Shown: positions 1-6,184 of the stretch, piece after piece
How the letters are laid out: each line of letters begins with the position of its first letter
Numbering within the stretch: the stretch's first letter is position 1
Assembly (NCBI GenBank): GCA_003486785.1
Contig: DNFZ01000146.1
Span: 1-6,490 of the forward strand
From: Clostridiales bacterium
Lineage (GTDB): Bacteria > Bacillota > Clostridia > Christensenellales > CAG-138
Length of the DNA: 6,490 nucleotides
Direction of reading: 5' to 3'
Translations under genes and position numbers: made by a program
Notes under the pieces: model-generated
Told to the model about the DNA's origin: nothing
The model's input: only the letters and a program-made list of their open reading frames with translations
Database searches by the model: none

Positions 1-2
1 TG

Positions 3-170
3 GGCGGCATTCTGCTGCCGCTTGTGATGGGCAGCATTGCAGATGTTACAACCAGCATGAAGCCCGTGCTTGCTGCCTGTATCGTTCCACTCGTGATCAT
101 ATTCGCTTTGCAGATCGTGCTCTGGAGCAAGGATCGGCGCGCGGAGAAAACAACCCGACTCGAGTCATAG
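3..170 (+). CDS. MFS sugar permease, C-terminal fragment (5' end outside window)
   Basis: The reading frame is open from the left edge and ends at TAG (168-170), leaving the last 55 residues of a larger protein. The fragment starts in the segment GGILLPLVMGSIAD, a glycine-rich stretch that resembles the eleventh helix of fucose/glucose-type major-facilitator permeases. A hydrophobic helix follows (about residues 25-45 of the fragment, VLAACIVPLVIIFALQIVLW), and then a charged tail (SKDRRAEK) as expected for a cytoplasmic C-terminus. It would sit in the cytoplasmic membrane and import a sugar or polyol, probably by cation symport. Its position just upstream of five sugar-metabolism genes on the same strand supports a role as the uptake step. 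The family call rests on a short fragment, so another 12-helix carrier is possible. The substrate is unknown. Confidence 0.6.
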   Translation, partial: GGILLPLVMGSIADVTTSMKPVLAACIVPLVIIFALQIVLWSKDRRAEKTTRLES

Positions 171-217
171 CCTTTTTCCGCAGACACGGCCGGAACCTCT
201 TTCGTAACGGCACTGAG

Positions 218-245
218 TGGACGGAAAGACGGGTATCCATATAAA
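218..245 (+). promoter_or_regulatory. Possible weak sigma-A promoter before the aldolase gene
   Basis: A TATAAA hexamer (240-245) lies 16 nt downstream of TGGACG (218-223), which matches the -35 consensus at four of six positions. Transcription would start near 252, shortly before the aldolase ribosome site at 261-265. The -10 is good but the -35 is poor. The gene may instead simply be read through from the permease 103 nt upstream. Confidence 0.3.
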
Positions 246-260
246 ACGCGCAACACAAAC

Positions 261-265
261 GGAGG
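261..265 (+). promoter_or_regulatory. Ribosome binding site that selects the TTG start of the aldolase
   Basis: GGAGG is followed by 8 nt and then TTG at 274. The only other upstream in-frame start candidate, a GTG at 217, has no Shine-Dalgarno sequence, and using it would add 19 residues (a Lys/Thr-rich stretch) not expected in this family. The site therefore favours the TTG start. Confidence 0.75.
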
Positions 266-273
266 AAACAAAC

Positions 274-1185
274 TTGAAAAACACGAAACAGATTATCCAG
301 ACCGCGCGCATGCTGCACATCGCCGTTCCGGCGCTCAACGTTCCCTATCCGCCGATGGTGCAGCCCGTGATCGCGGCTGTTCGGGATGAGAACGCCTTTG
401 CTCTGGTTGAGCTTGCGCGTGTGGAATGGGAGAAATTCGGCGCGATCAGCCTGGAAACCATCAGCGATGAGTACAGTCGATGGAACGACGAGCGGCATGT
501 TCGCCTGCATCTGGATCACGTTCCCGTGATCGACGAAGACCACAAGCCTGTTGATTATATCGACATCGTCAGGCGCGCGATAGCGGCGGGGTATCAGTCC
601 GTCATGGTCGACGGCTCCCGGCTCTCGCTGGAAGAGAACATTCGCGCAACGGCAGAGGTTGCGTTGCTCGCGCACGCTGCCGGGCTGCCTTGCGAAGCAG
701 AGCTTGGCGCCGTGATGGGCCATGAAGACGGGCCGATGCCGCCGTATGAGGAGCTGCTCGCGTCCGGCATGGGGTTCACAAAAGTAGAAGAAGCGGTGCG
801 ATTCGTTCACGAGAGCGGCTGCGACTGGCTATCTGTTGCGATCGGGAACATCCACGGCGCAATCTCGGAGGCGACGCGCGGGCAAGCAAAACCGCAGGCG
901 CGGCTGGATATTGCGCACCTGAAAAAATTGCAGCAGGCAACCGGCATACCGCTGGTGCTGCACGGCGGATCGGGCATCCGGAAAGAAAGCACTCAGGAAG
1001 CGGTGCAAAACGGTATCGTGAAGATCAATGTCGGCACGGAAATCCGGCAGGCGTATGAAAACGGGGTGCAGCAGGGCGGCATCGAGATGGGGCAAAAGAT
1101 GCTCTATGAATCCACCCGCGCCATGCTCCGCGATTTCTTCGAGATCAGCGGCAGCGCAGACCGCATCGACGCGCTGGGCGATTGA
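274..1185 (+). CDS. Class II ketose-bisphosphate aldolase (fructose/tagatose-bisphosphate type)
   Basis: This 303-residue protein should be a zinc-dependent TIM-barrel aldolase that cleaves a ketose 1,6-bisphosphate (or a related phosphorylated ketose) into dihydroxyacetone phosphate and an aldehyde, in the cytoplasm. Family landmarks appear in order: LHLDH with the catalytic Asp81 and zinc ligand His82; VDGS (residues 112-115); CEAELG with the acidic residues Glu141/Glu143; AIGNIHG with zinc ligand His194; LHGGSG with zinc ligand His230 and the phosphate-binding glycines; and KINVGTE with Asn252. Length is normal for FbaA/GatY relatives (about 285-310). The stretch after His194 (about residues 195-211) is somewhat longer than I expect for GatY-type enzymes. 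It begins with TTG behind GGAGG. Alternatives in the same family are tagatose-bisphosphate aldolase (GatY/KbaY) and the inositol-pathway aldolase IolJ. No inositol genes are nearby, and the adjacent phosphofructokinase favours a 1,6-bisphosphate substrate. The family call is secure; the exact substrate is not. Confidence 0.88.
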   Translation: MKNTKQIIQTARMLHIAVPALNVPYPPMVQPVIAAVRDENAFALVELARVEWEKFGAISLETISDEYSRWNDERHVRLHLDHVPVIDEDHKPVDYIDIVRRAIAAGYQSVMVDGSRLSLEENIRATAEVALLAHAAGLPCEAELGAVMGHEDGPMPPYEELLASGMGFTKVEEAVRFVHESGCDWLSVAIGNIHGAISEATRGQAKPQARLDIAHLKKLQQATGIPLVLHGGSGIRKESTQEAVQNGIVKINVGTEIRQAYENGVQQGGIEMGQKMLYESTRAMLRDFFEISGSADRIDALGD

Positions 1186-1265
1186 TTTCGGCTAAACGGC
1201 TCTGCTGACCGACGCTTTCCGTTGAATCCATTCATGAACGGCAGATTTCGAAAGGAGTTTTGATT

Positions 1266-2303
1266 ATGAGTACATTTCGCTTTACGGTAGGCCCCTGGAA
1301 CGTGCATGAGGGCAACGAGACGTTTGGCCCGGGCATCCGCCCCAGTATCCCGCTGGAGGAAAAGATCAAGAAATTCGCCGAGATCGGCATGGCCGGCGTG
1401 CAGTTTCACGACGACGACGCTGTGCCGGATATGAACGACATGACCGACAAGGCGATCATCGACTATGCAAAAGACGTCAAGGCCATGCTGGATAAATACG
1501 GCCTGTTTGCGGAGTTTGTGGCACCCCGGCTCTGGTTTGACGCGCGTTGCAACGACGGCGCATATACCGCAAGCCTGAAGGAAAACTATGAGTTTGCGAT
1601 TTGGCGCTCCAAGCGCAGCTGCGACATCGCAAAAGCGCTTGGCACCAACAAAATCCAGCTCTGGCTGGCGCGCGAAGGCACGCTCTGCGCCGAAGGCAAG
1701 AACCCGGTGGAGAAGATTTTGCAGCTGCGGGACGCGATGAACACGATTCTCGAGTATGATAGAGATGCATTGATCCTCGTGGAGCCCAAGCCCAACGAGC
1801 CGATCGACCGCAGCTATTGCGGCACCGTGGGTCACGCGCTGGCGCTCGGTGCGTACACGGTTGATCCCAGCCGCGTGGGCGTCTGCATCGAGAGCGCGCA
1901 CTCGATTCTCGCGGGGCTCGACCCGGCCAACGATATGGCGTTTGCCATCGCGCTGGGCAAGCTCTGGGGCGTGCATCTCAACGACCAGAACGGCATGAAG
2001 TATGACCAGGACAAGGCGTTCGGCGTGGACAACCTACGTCAGGCGTTCAACCAGGTCAAGGTACTATATGAGAACAATTTCGGCGACAACGGCAGGATGG
2101 AATGCGTCGGCCTCGACGTAAAGGCCATGCGCTCGCAGCCTGCGGAGGATTGCTATGCGCACATCGTGAAATCCAAACGAGTTTTTGAGATGCTGCTGGA
2201 AAAGGTCAAGCGTTTTGACTATAGGTTCCAGGCAGAGTGCGTAAAAGAGCAGAACTTCGAGAAGTTGGAAATGTATGTCATGGAACTGCTCATGCTGGGC
2301 TGA
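1266..2303 (+). CDS. Xylose-isomerase-family TIM-barrel sugar isomerase
   Basis: This 345-residue protein resembles the short (actinobacterial-type, class I) xylose/glucose isomerases, which interconvert aldoses and ketoses with two divalent metals. Recognisable pieces are ETFGPG near residue 20 (region of the Phe that reaches the neighbouring subunit's active site), VQFHDDD with catalytic His48, QLWLAREG with Trp133, EPKPNEP with Glu173, Lys175 and Glu178, IESAH with metal ligands Glu209 and His212, KYDQD with Asp247 and Asp249, and LDVK with Asp284. The segment before QNG reads VHLND, so the position of the metal-1 ligand Asp245 of Streptomyces enzymes is His237 here, although the following Asn239 is kept. 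Start: AAAGGAG (1251-1257) is 8 nt before ATG 1266; a TTG at 1260 is only 2 nt away and is unlikely. The gene lies 80 nt after the aldolase. The likely job is the first, aldose-to-ketose step, but the sugar may not be xylose or glucose, and an epimerase role cannot be excluded. Confidence 0.8.
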   Translation: MSTFRFTVGPWNVHEGNETFGPGIRPSIPLEEKIKKFAEIGMAGVQFHDDDAVPDMNDMTDKAIIDYAKDVKAMLDKYGLFAEFVAPRLWFDARCNDGAYTASLKENYEFAIWRSKRSCDIAKALGTNKIQLWLAREGTLCAEGKNPVEKILQLRDAMNTILEYDRDALILVEPKPNEPIDRSYCGTVGHALALGAYTVDPSRVGVCIESAHSILAGLDPANDMAFAIALGKLWGVHLNDQNGMKYDQDKAFGVDNLRQAFNQVKVLYENNFGDNGRMECVGLDVKAMRSQPAEDCYAHIVKSKRVFEMLLEKVKRFDYRFQAECVKEQNFEKLEMYVMELLMLG

Positions 2304-2311
2304 GCAAAAAA

Positions 2312-2341
2312 TTGTTCGACAATACCATTCACAAGTAATAA
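2312..2341 (+). promoter_or_regulatory. Candidate internal promoter before the kinase gene
   Basis: TTGTTC (2312-2317) and TAATAA (2336-2341) are separated by 18 nt and sit in a clearly AT-rich stretch within GC-rich surroundings. TTGTTC matches four of six bases of the -35 consensus. The expected start point, about 2348-2350, falls at the edge of a palindrome (2350-2364). It would drive the kinase, dehydrogenase and possibly the phosphofructokinase independently of the upstream genes. This rests on motif resemblance only. Confidence 0.4.
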
Positions 2342-2349
2342 GATAATCC

Positions 2350-2364
2350 TGAGCGGATCGCTCA
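2350..2364. promoter_or_regulatory. Palindrome TGAGCG-GAT-CGCTCA, possible operator
   Basis: This is a perfect 6-bp inverted repeat around a 3-nt centre, placed where the transcript from the promoter-like pair at 2312-2341 would begin. That is a usual site for a repressor operator. No T-run follows, so it is a poor terminator. The binding protein is unknown and no regulator gene is in the window. A second, weaker palindrome, ATTGT-TCG-ACAAT, lies at 2311-2323 across the -35 element. Confidence 0.35.
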
Positions 2365-2381
2365 AAAACCAACCACAATTG

Positions 2382-2416
2382 AACGGGCGCGTGTTTGTAT
2401 GAGACGCGCGCCCGTT
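2382..2416 (+). terminator. Strong GC-rich hairpin between isomerase and kinase (terminator-like or 5'-UTR structure)
   Basis: The arms AACGGGCGCGTGT (2382-2394) and ACGCGCGCCCGTT (2404-2416) can pair over 13 bp with a single G-U wobble, closing a 9-nt loop. The downstream sequence TTTGGCATTTT is only a broken T-run, so termination would be partial at best. The right arm ends 9 nt before the kinase ribosome site GGAGG (2426-2430). The structure could therefore also protect the downstream mRNA end, or set the ratio of isomerase to kinase. The hairpin is seen directly; its function is inferred. Confidence 0.5.
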
Positions 2417-2437
2417 TGGCATTTTGGAGGCGGCAAT

Positions 2438-3463
2438 ATGAACCAAAACGGCATCGCGGTCGCGGGCAACATGATTGTAGACGTGCTCTATCCCATCGTA
2501 GGCCATCCCAAACCGGGCGAACTCACGACGATTACGGAGGGGATATCGCGCTCTACCGGCGGCGCGCTATGCAACGTGATCGTCGATCTGGCAAAGCTCG
2601 ACCCCGATCTGCCGCTCACGGCGCTGGGACGCGTGGGCACCGACTCCGAAGGGGACTATGTGCTCGAGAAGCTGCATGCGCACGACAACATCGACACCTC
2701 ACGCGTGTTGCGCGAGGGGCTGACGTCGTTTACCGCGGTCATGGCGGACACCATCGGCAAGCAGCGCACGTTTTACCACTACCGCGGCGCAAACGCACGG
2801 TTCTGCGAAAGCGACATCGACTGGGACAATCTCCGTGCGGACATCCTGCACATCGGCTATATCCTACTGCTGGACGCGCTGGACGAGCCGGACGAGCAGT
2901 ACGGCACCAGGATGGCGCGGCTGTTGCACACCGCACAGAGCCGGGGAATCATGACCTCGATCGACGTGGTAAGCGAAGCGGGAGACCGATTTGGACGGAT
3001 CGTTCCGCCTGCGCTGAAGTACACGGACTATTGCGTGATCAACGAGCTGGAGGCGCAGTCTTCCACCGGGGTGACGCTGCGCGGCGAAAACGGCGAACTT
3101 CTGAAAGAAAACCTGCCGGAAGCGCTCCGCGTGCTAAAAACGCTCGGCGTGTCCCGCTGGGCGGTGATCCACGCGCCGGAAGGCGCATACGGCGCGGACG
3201 AGCGCGGCAGCTATCTTGAAACCGACAGCGCGCCTCTACCGTGCGCGATGATCAAGGGCACGGTCGGCGCGGGGGATGCATTCTGCTCCGGCGTGCTGTA
3301 TGGCGCCTATCGCGATCTACCGCTCGCCGAGGCGCTGGAGATGGGCAATGCCGCCGCCGCCTGCTCGCTCACCGAAAGCGGCGCGACGGAAGGTATGCGC
3401 GCAGCCGACGAGGCGATGGCGTTTTGCCGCGCGCTGAGAGAACTAGCGAGATCGGGGGAATAA
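2438..3463 (+). CDS. PfkB/ribokinase-family carbohydrate kinase
   Basis: This 341-residue cytoplasmic kinase should transfer a phosphate from ATP to a hydroxyl of a sugar, ketose or sugar alcohol. The N-terminal substrate domain shows AGN near residue 10, the glycine pair GGALCN (41-46, PfkB signature 1 region) and ALGRVGTD (62-69). A central segment, TFYHYRGANA (111-120), probably belongs to the substrate lid. Signature 2 is clear: GTVGAGDAF (274-282), with Asp280 as the expected catalytic base and the glycines forming the anion hole. Length is typical (about 300-350). Start: GGAGG at 2426-2430 is 7 nt before ATG 2438. An in-frame ATG at 2399 lies within the preceding hairpin, lacks a ribosome site and would add 13 residues. 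The next gene begins 3 nt after the stop, so the two are probably co-translated. The substrate is not identifiable from sequence. In this setting it would be the ketose made by the isomerase or a polyol feeding the dehydrogenase. Confidence 0.85.
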   Translation: MNQNGIAVAGNMIVDVLYPIVGHPKPGELTTITEGISRSTGGALCNVIVDLAKLDPDLPLTALGRVGTDSEGDYVLEKLHAHDNIDTSRVLREGLTSFTAVMADTIGKQRTFYHYRGANARFCESDIDWDNLRADILHIGYILLLDALDEPDEQYGTRMARLLHTAQSRGIMTSIDVVSEAGDRFGRIVPPALKYTDYCVINELEAQSSTGVTLRGENGELLKENLPEALRVLKTLGVSRWAVIHAPEGAYGADERGSYLETDSAPLPCAMIKGTVGAGDAFCSGVLYGAYRDLPLAEALEMGNAAAACSLTESGATEGMRAADEAMAFCRALRELARSGE

Positions 3464-3466
3464 TCG

Positions 3467-4690
3467 ATGCTGCTGCATTCCAAAAAGGCGGTCATGTACG
3501 GCGCGGGTAATATCGGCCGCGGATTCATCGGCATGCTGCTCTCGCAGAGCGGATACCGCGTGACATTCATCGACGTGGCAAAGCCGCTCGTGGACGCGCT
3601 GAACCAGCGCGGCAGCTATCCGGTTCGTATTCTGGATGCGGACAAGCACGAGGATATTCTGGTTGAAGATGTGGACGCCATCGACGGAATGGACGAAACC
3701 GTGGTTGCGGAAGCGATTGCGAACACGGACGTGATGGCAACGGCTGTCGGCGCAAATATCCTGCCGCGGATTGCGAAAAACATCGCGCTGGGGCTGAAGC
3801 TGCGCATGAAACGCGGCGGAGAGCCGCTGAACATCCTCATCTGCGAAAACCTGATCGACGCAAACATTGCGCTGATGGGTTGGATTTCGGAGCACCTCGA
3901 CGAAACCGAGCGCGCGTGGATGAACGCGAACGTCGGGTTTGTGGAGGCGTCTATCGGGCGCATGGTGCCTGTGCAAACGCCCGAGATGCAGGAGGGAGAC
4001 GCGCTGCGGGTCTGCGTGGAGAGATATGGCTATCTGCCGGTCGACCGGGACGCGTTTCGCGGCGAGCTGCCGCAGATACGGAACATGGTGCCGTTTTCGC
4101 CGTTTGACTTCTACATCCGCCGAAAGCTCTATGTGCACAATCTGGGGCACGCGGTCACGGCTTTTCTGGGATTGTATACCGAAAAAGCATATATCGCGGA
4201 CGCGATTGACGATCCGGAGATCTACATCATCGCGCTCAACGCCATGTTAGAAAGCGCAGAGGCATTGTCGCTGAAATACGGCGTACCGGTTGCGGATATT
4301 CTTCGGCATATTCAGGATCTGCTGGTGCGCTTTGGTAACCGGAGACTGGGGGATACGTGCCTGCGCGTGGGCGCGGATATCGCGCGGAAACTCTCGCCGC
4401 AGGATCGCTTGATCGGCTCCGCGCGCCTTTGCCGCGAGCAGGGTATCATGCCGACGTTTATCTGCGTCGGTGCGGCGGGCGCAGTCTATGCGTATCTCGA
4501 GGAGAACGGGATAGAGCCGACAGATGAACGCGCAAAAGAAACGCTTAAATTGCTCACCGGGTTGAATAGCGGAAGCGTGCGCGCGCTGATCCTGCGCTAT
4601 TGGGCGCGCTTTGCAGCGGGAGCGTCGCTCGCTGAGATTCGGCGTATGGCACAACACGAAAAAGCCGCGTCGGGTCACGACGTGGTATAA
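3467..4690 (+). CDS. Mannitol-1-phosphate 5-dehydrogenase-like polyol-phosphate dehydrogenase
   Basis: This 407-residue protein is a member of the polyol-specific long-chain dehydrogenase family, which oxidises a hexitol phosphate to a ketohexose phosphate with NAD (classically mannitol 1-phosphate to fructose 6-phosphate). The N-terminal Rossmann domain opens with KKAVMYGAGNIGRGFIG (NAD motif GAGNIGRG at 12-19). CENLIDAN (126-133) matches the conserved CEN segment. The C-terminal catalytic domain has RKLYVHNLGHAVTAFLG, with the family triad Lys220, Asn225 and His228. KLSPQDRLIGSARLC (308-322) is also typical. It is slightly longer than E. coli MtlD (382 residues). The start ATG at 3467 has GGGGGA 7 nt upstream, overlapping the end of the kinase gene. 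No PTS mannitol transporter is in view, so the polyol phosphate would have to come from the neighbouring kinase or from reduction of fructose 6-phosphate. Tagaturonate/fructuronate reductases are related, but the glycine-rich start and the short length fit MtlD better. Confidence 0.8.
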   Translation: MLLHSKKAVMYGAGNIGRGFIGMLLSQSGYRVTFIDVAKPLVDALNQRGSYPVRILDADKHEDILVEDVDAIDGMDETVVAEAIANTDVMATAVGANILPRIAKNIALGLKLRMKRGGEPLNILICENLIDANIALMGWISEHLDETERAWMNANVGFVEASIGRMVPVQTPEMQEGDALRVCVERYGYLPVDRDAFRGELPQIRNMVPFSPFDFYIRRKLYVHNLGHAVTAFLGLYTEKAYIADAIDDPEIYIIALNAMLESAEALSLKYGVPVADILRHIQDLLVRFGNRRLGDTCLRVGADIARKLSPQDRLIGSARLCREQGIMPTFICVGAAGAVYAYLEENGIEPTDERAKETLKLLTGLNSGSVRALILRYWARFAAGASLAEIRRMAQHEKAASGHDVV

Positions 4691-4691
4691 T
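4683..4691 (+). promoter_or_regulatory. Extended -10 element overlapping the dehydrogenase stop codon
   Basis: TGGTATAAT is a perfect TGN-TATAAT extended -10. Its TATAAT (4686-4691) contains the TAA stop (4688-4690) of the upstream gene. No convincing -35 lies 16-19 nt upstream, but extended -10 promoters can do without one. Transcription would begin near 4698, giving the phosphofructokinase gene a leader of about 110 nt. This is inference from a single motif. Confidence 0.4.
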
Positions 4692-4808
4692 AACGAAATG
4701 GAAAAAGCCGCGCCTGTGTCTTTCTACGGCATCGCAGCTAACGATGGCGCATGCACGGCGCGTTTACTAAAGGGCGCTGCGCAATGAAAAAGAACAAGAG
4801 GAGACAGG

Positions 4809-6101
4809 ATGGCAAACGTGAATGCGATCGTAGCACTGGGCGGCGGGCCTTCGCCGGTGATCAACGCTTCCTTACTGGGCGTCGTTCGGGGGTGCGCACA
4901 ATACAACGACCACATCAAAACCGTGTATGCTGCAAAGCACGGCATCGAGGGTGTTTTGCAGGAAGAGCTGATCGATATGACGCATCAGGATCCGGCGGAA
5001 ATGGAGCTGTTGATGAATACGCCGGCCTCCGGCTCGGTCGGCACCTGTCGCTACAAGCTTGACGAGAGCTGCGAGGAGGACTTCTCGCGTATCATCGATG
5101 TGTTTCAGGCGCATCAAATCGGATACTTTTTCTACATCGGCGGCAACGACTCGATGGACACCGCGGACAAGGTGTCAAAGCTTGCAAAGCAGAATGGTTA
5201 TCCGCTCGTTGTCGCAGGCGTTCCGAAAACGATCGACAACGATCTGGGGGATGAAGCGTTTACCATCATCGACCACACGCCGGGCTATGCCAGCGCAGCG
5301 CGATACTGGGCGAGCATCATTCAAAACACCAACGAGGAAAACAAGGGGATGTGCGTTTCCGAGCGCGTCGCGGTCTTGCAGGCGATGGGCCGGAAATCCG
5401 GCTTCATCACGGCGGCGGCGCGGCTGGCAGACCCCGATCGTGAGATGCCGCTGCAGATGTATTTTGCGGAATCCGGCCACAATCTCGACTCGCTGACCGA
5501 GCATGTCAGCGCCGAACTCAAGCGGAGCGGACGGTGCATCGTGGTGGTCAACGAAGGGTTTGACGTTGGCTCGCTTGGGGAAGCACGGGATGGCTTTGGC
5601 CATGTGGAGTACGGCGCGAGCCAGACGACGGCGGCGCAGGTCGTCGTCAACCACCTGAACAAGGCGAAACTTCCGGTGCGCGGGAACGTGACGGGTCAGG
5701 TGCCGGGCGTGCTGCAGCGATCTACCTCGATCTATCGTTCCAGAGTCGATATTGAGGAAGCGTACGCGGTGGGCAGTTATGCCGTGGATATGGCAGTGGA
5801 GCATGGAACGGGCTATATGGCGACGATCCTGCGGGCGAGTGGCACGCCGTATCGCGCGGTGTATGCAAAAGTCACTCTCAGGACAGTCGCAAACTCGGAG
5901 CGGCACCTGCCAAAGAGCTGGATATCGTCGGACGGCATCGACGTGACGGATGATTTCATACGCTATGCACAGCCGTTGCTCGGAGCGGGCTGGCCGGAGA
6001 TTCCCACGGAACGCGGGCTACAGCGCTTTGCGAGGCTGAACCTGCAGACAGGTGAAAAGCGCCTGGCTGCGTACACGCCGCAGAAGCACCGCGACGGCTG
6101 A
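4809..6101 (+). CDS. 6-phosphofructokinase, probably pyrophosphate-dependent
   Basis: This 430-residue protein belongs to the PfkA superfamily, which phosphorylates C1 of fructose 6-phosphate. The N-terminus has ALGGGPSPVINA (9-20), equivalent to the nucleotide/phosphate loop. IGGNDSMDTA (110-119) corresponds to GGDGS of ATP enzymes: Asp114 occupies the Gly104 position of E. coli PfkA, a recognised mark of PPi use. VPKTIDNDL (138-146) carries Lys140 where ATP enzymes have Gly, the second PPi mark, and Asp143 as the catalytic base. MGRKSGFI (193-200) supplies the substrate-binding MGR, and VVNEGF (246-251) the conserved Glu. Asn113 replaces the usual Asp103. The protein is longer than bacterial ATP-PfkA (about 320) and within the usual PPi-PFK range. 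The start is set by GAGGAG at 4798-4803, 5 nt before ATG. It lies 118 nt after the dehydrogenase and may have its own promoter. It supplies ketose 1,6-bisphosphate for the aldolase at 274-1185. Phosphoryl-donor assignment is inferred from the two residues. Confidence 0.87.
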   Translation: MANVNAIVALGGGPSPVINASLLGVVRGCAQYNDHIKTVYAAKHGIEGVLQEELIDMTHQDPAEMELLMNTPASGSVGTCRYKLDESCEEDFSRIIDVFQAHQIGYFFYIGGNDSMDTADKVSKLAKQNGYPLVVAGVPKTIDNDLGDEAFTIIDHTPGYASAARYWASIIQNTNEENKGMCVSERVAVLQAMGRKSGFITAAARLADPDREMPLQMYFAESGHNLDSLTEHVSAELKRSGRCIVVVNEGFDVGSLGEARDGFGHVEYGASQTTAAQVVVNHLNKAKLPVRGNVTGQVPGVLQRSTSIYRSRVDIEEAYAVGSYAVDMAVEHGTGYMATILRASGTPYRAVYAKVTLRTVANSERHLPKSWISSDGIDVTDDFIRYAQPLLGAGWPEIPTERGLQRFARLNLQTGEKRLAAYTPQKHRDG

Positions 6102-6162
6102 AGCGAAAGATGAAGAAAAGCGGCAGCGCTTTCGGAATACGGTTTGATCGAAAACACAACGA

Positions 6163-6184
6163 AAGGGCGGCCGGAGCCGCCCTT
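6163..6184. terminator. Hairpin terminator between convergent genes, possibly bidirectional
   Basis: AAGGGCGGC (6163-6171) and GCCGCCCTT (6176-6184) form a perfect 9-bp stem with a CGGA loop, 61 nt after the phosphofructokinase stop. Read on the plus strand, the tail (GGCGTTATTTG) is only mildly T-rich. Read on the minus strand, the tail (TTCGTTGTGTTTTC) is more T-rich. The hairpin therefore suits the end of both the sugar operon and the converging small gene. Confidence 0.7.

Noticed and set aside
176..195. TTCCG...CGGAA inverted repeat after the permease stop as a terminator
   Set aside because: It has only a 5-bp stem, a 10-nt loop and no following T-run. Too weak to call.
97..810. Minus-strand open frame of 237 codons opposite the aldolase and the permease end
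   Set aside because: It is a shadow of the aldolase codon pattern, with no family resemblance and low-complexity basic composition.
1104..1976. Long minus-strand open frame (290 codons) opposite the isomerase
   Set aside because: It is antisense to a gene with clear motifs, its translation is His/Arg/Val-rich without recognisable domains, and no ribosome site favours it. Such frames arise from codon bias in GC-rich genes.
2395..3219. Plus-strand 274-codon frame overlapping the kinase in another phase
   Set aside because: The translation is dominated by Arg, Gly and Ala and lacks motifs, whereas the overlapping frame encodes a clear PfkB kinase with its own ribosome site.
3443..4150. Minus-strand open frame of 235 codons opposite the dehydrogenase
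   Set aside because: It overlaps the conserved Rossmann-domain coding region, and its product is His/Arg-rich with no motif. Shadow frame.
4751..5062. Small plus-strand frame starting before the phosphofructokinase, possible leader peptide
   Set aside because: It runs into the phosphofructokinase in the wrong phase, has no ribosome site, and its product is an Arg/Gly-rich shadow. There is no run of regulatory codons as in attenuator leaders.
5175..5906. Minus-strand open frame of 243 codons opposite the phosphofructokinase
   Set aside because: It is fully antisense to conserved phosphofructokinase motifs and has the same basic, Arg/His-rich composition as the other shadows.
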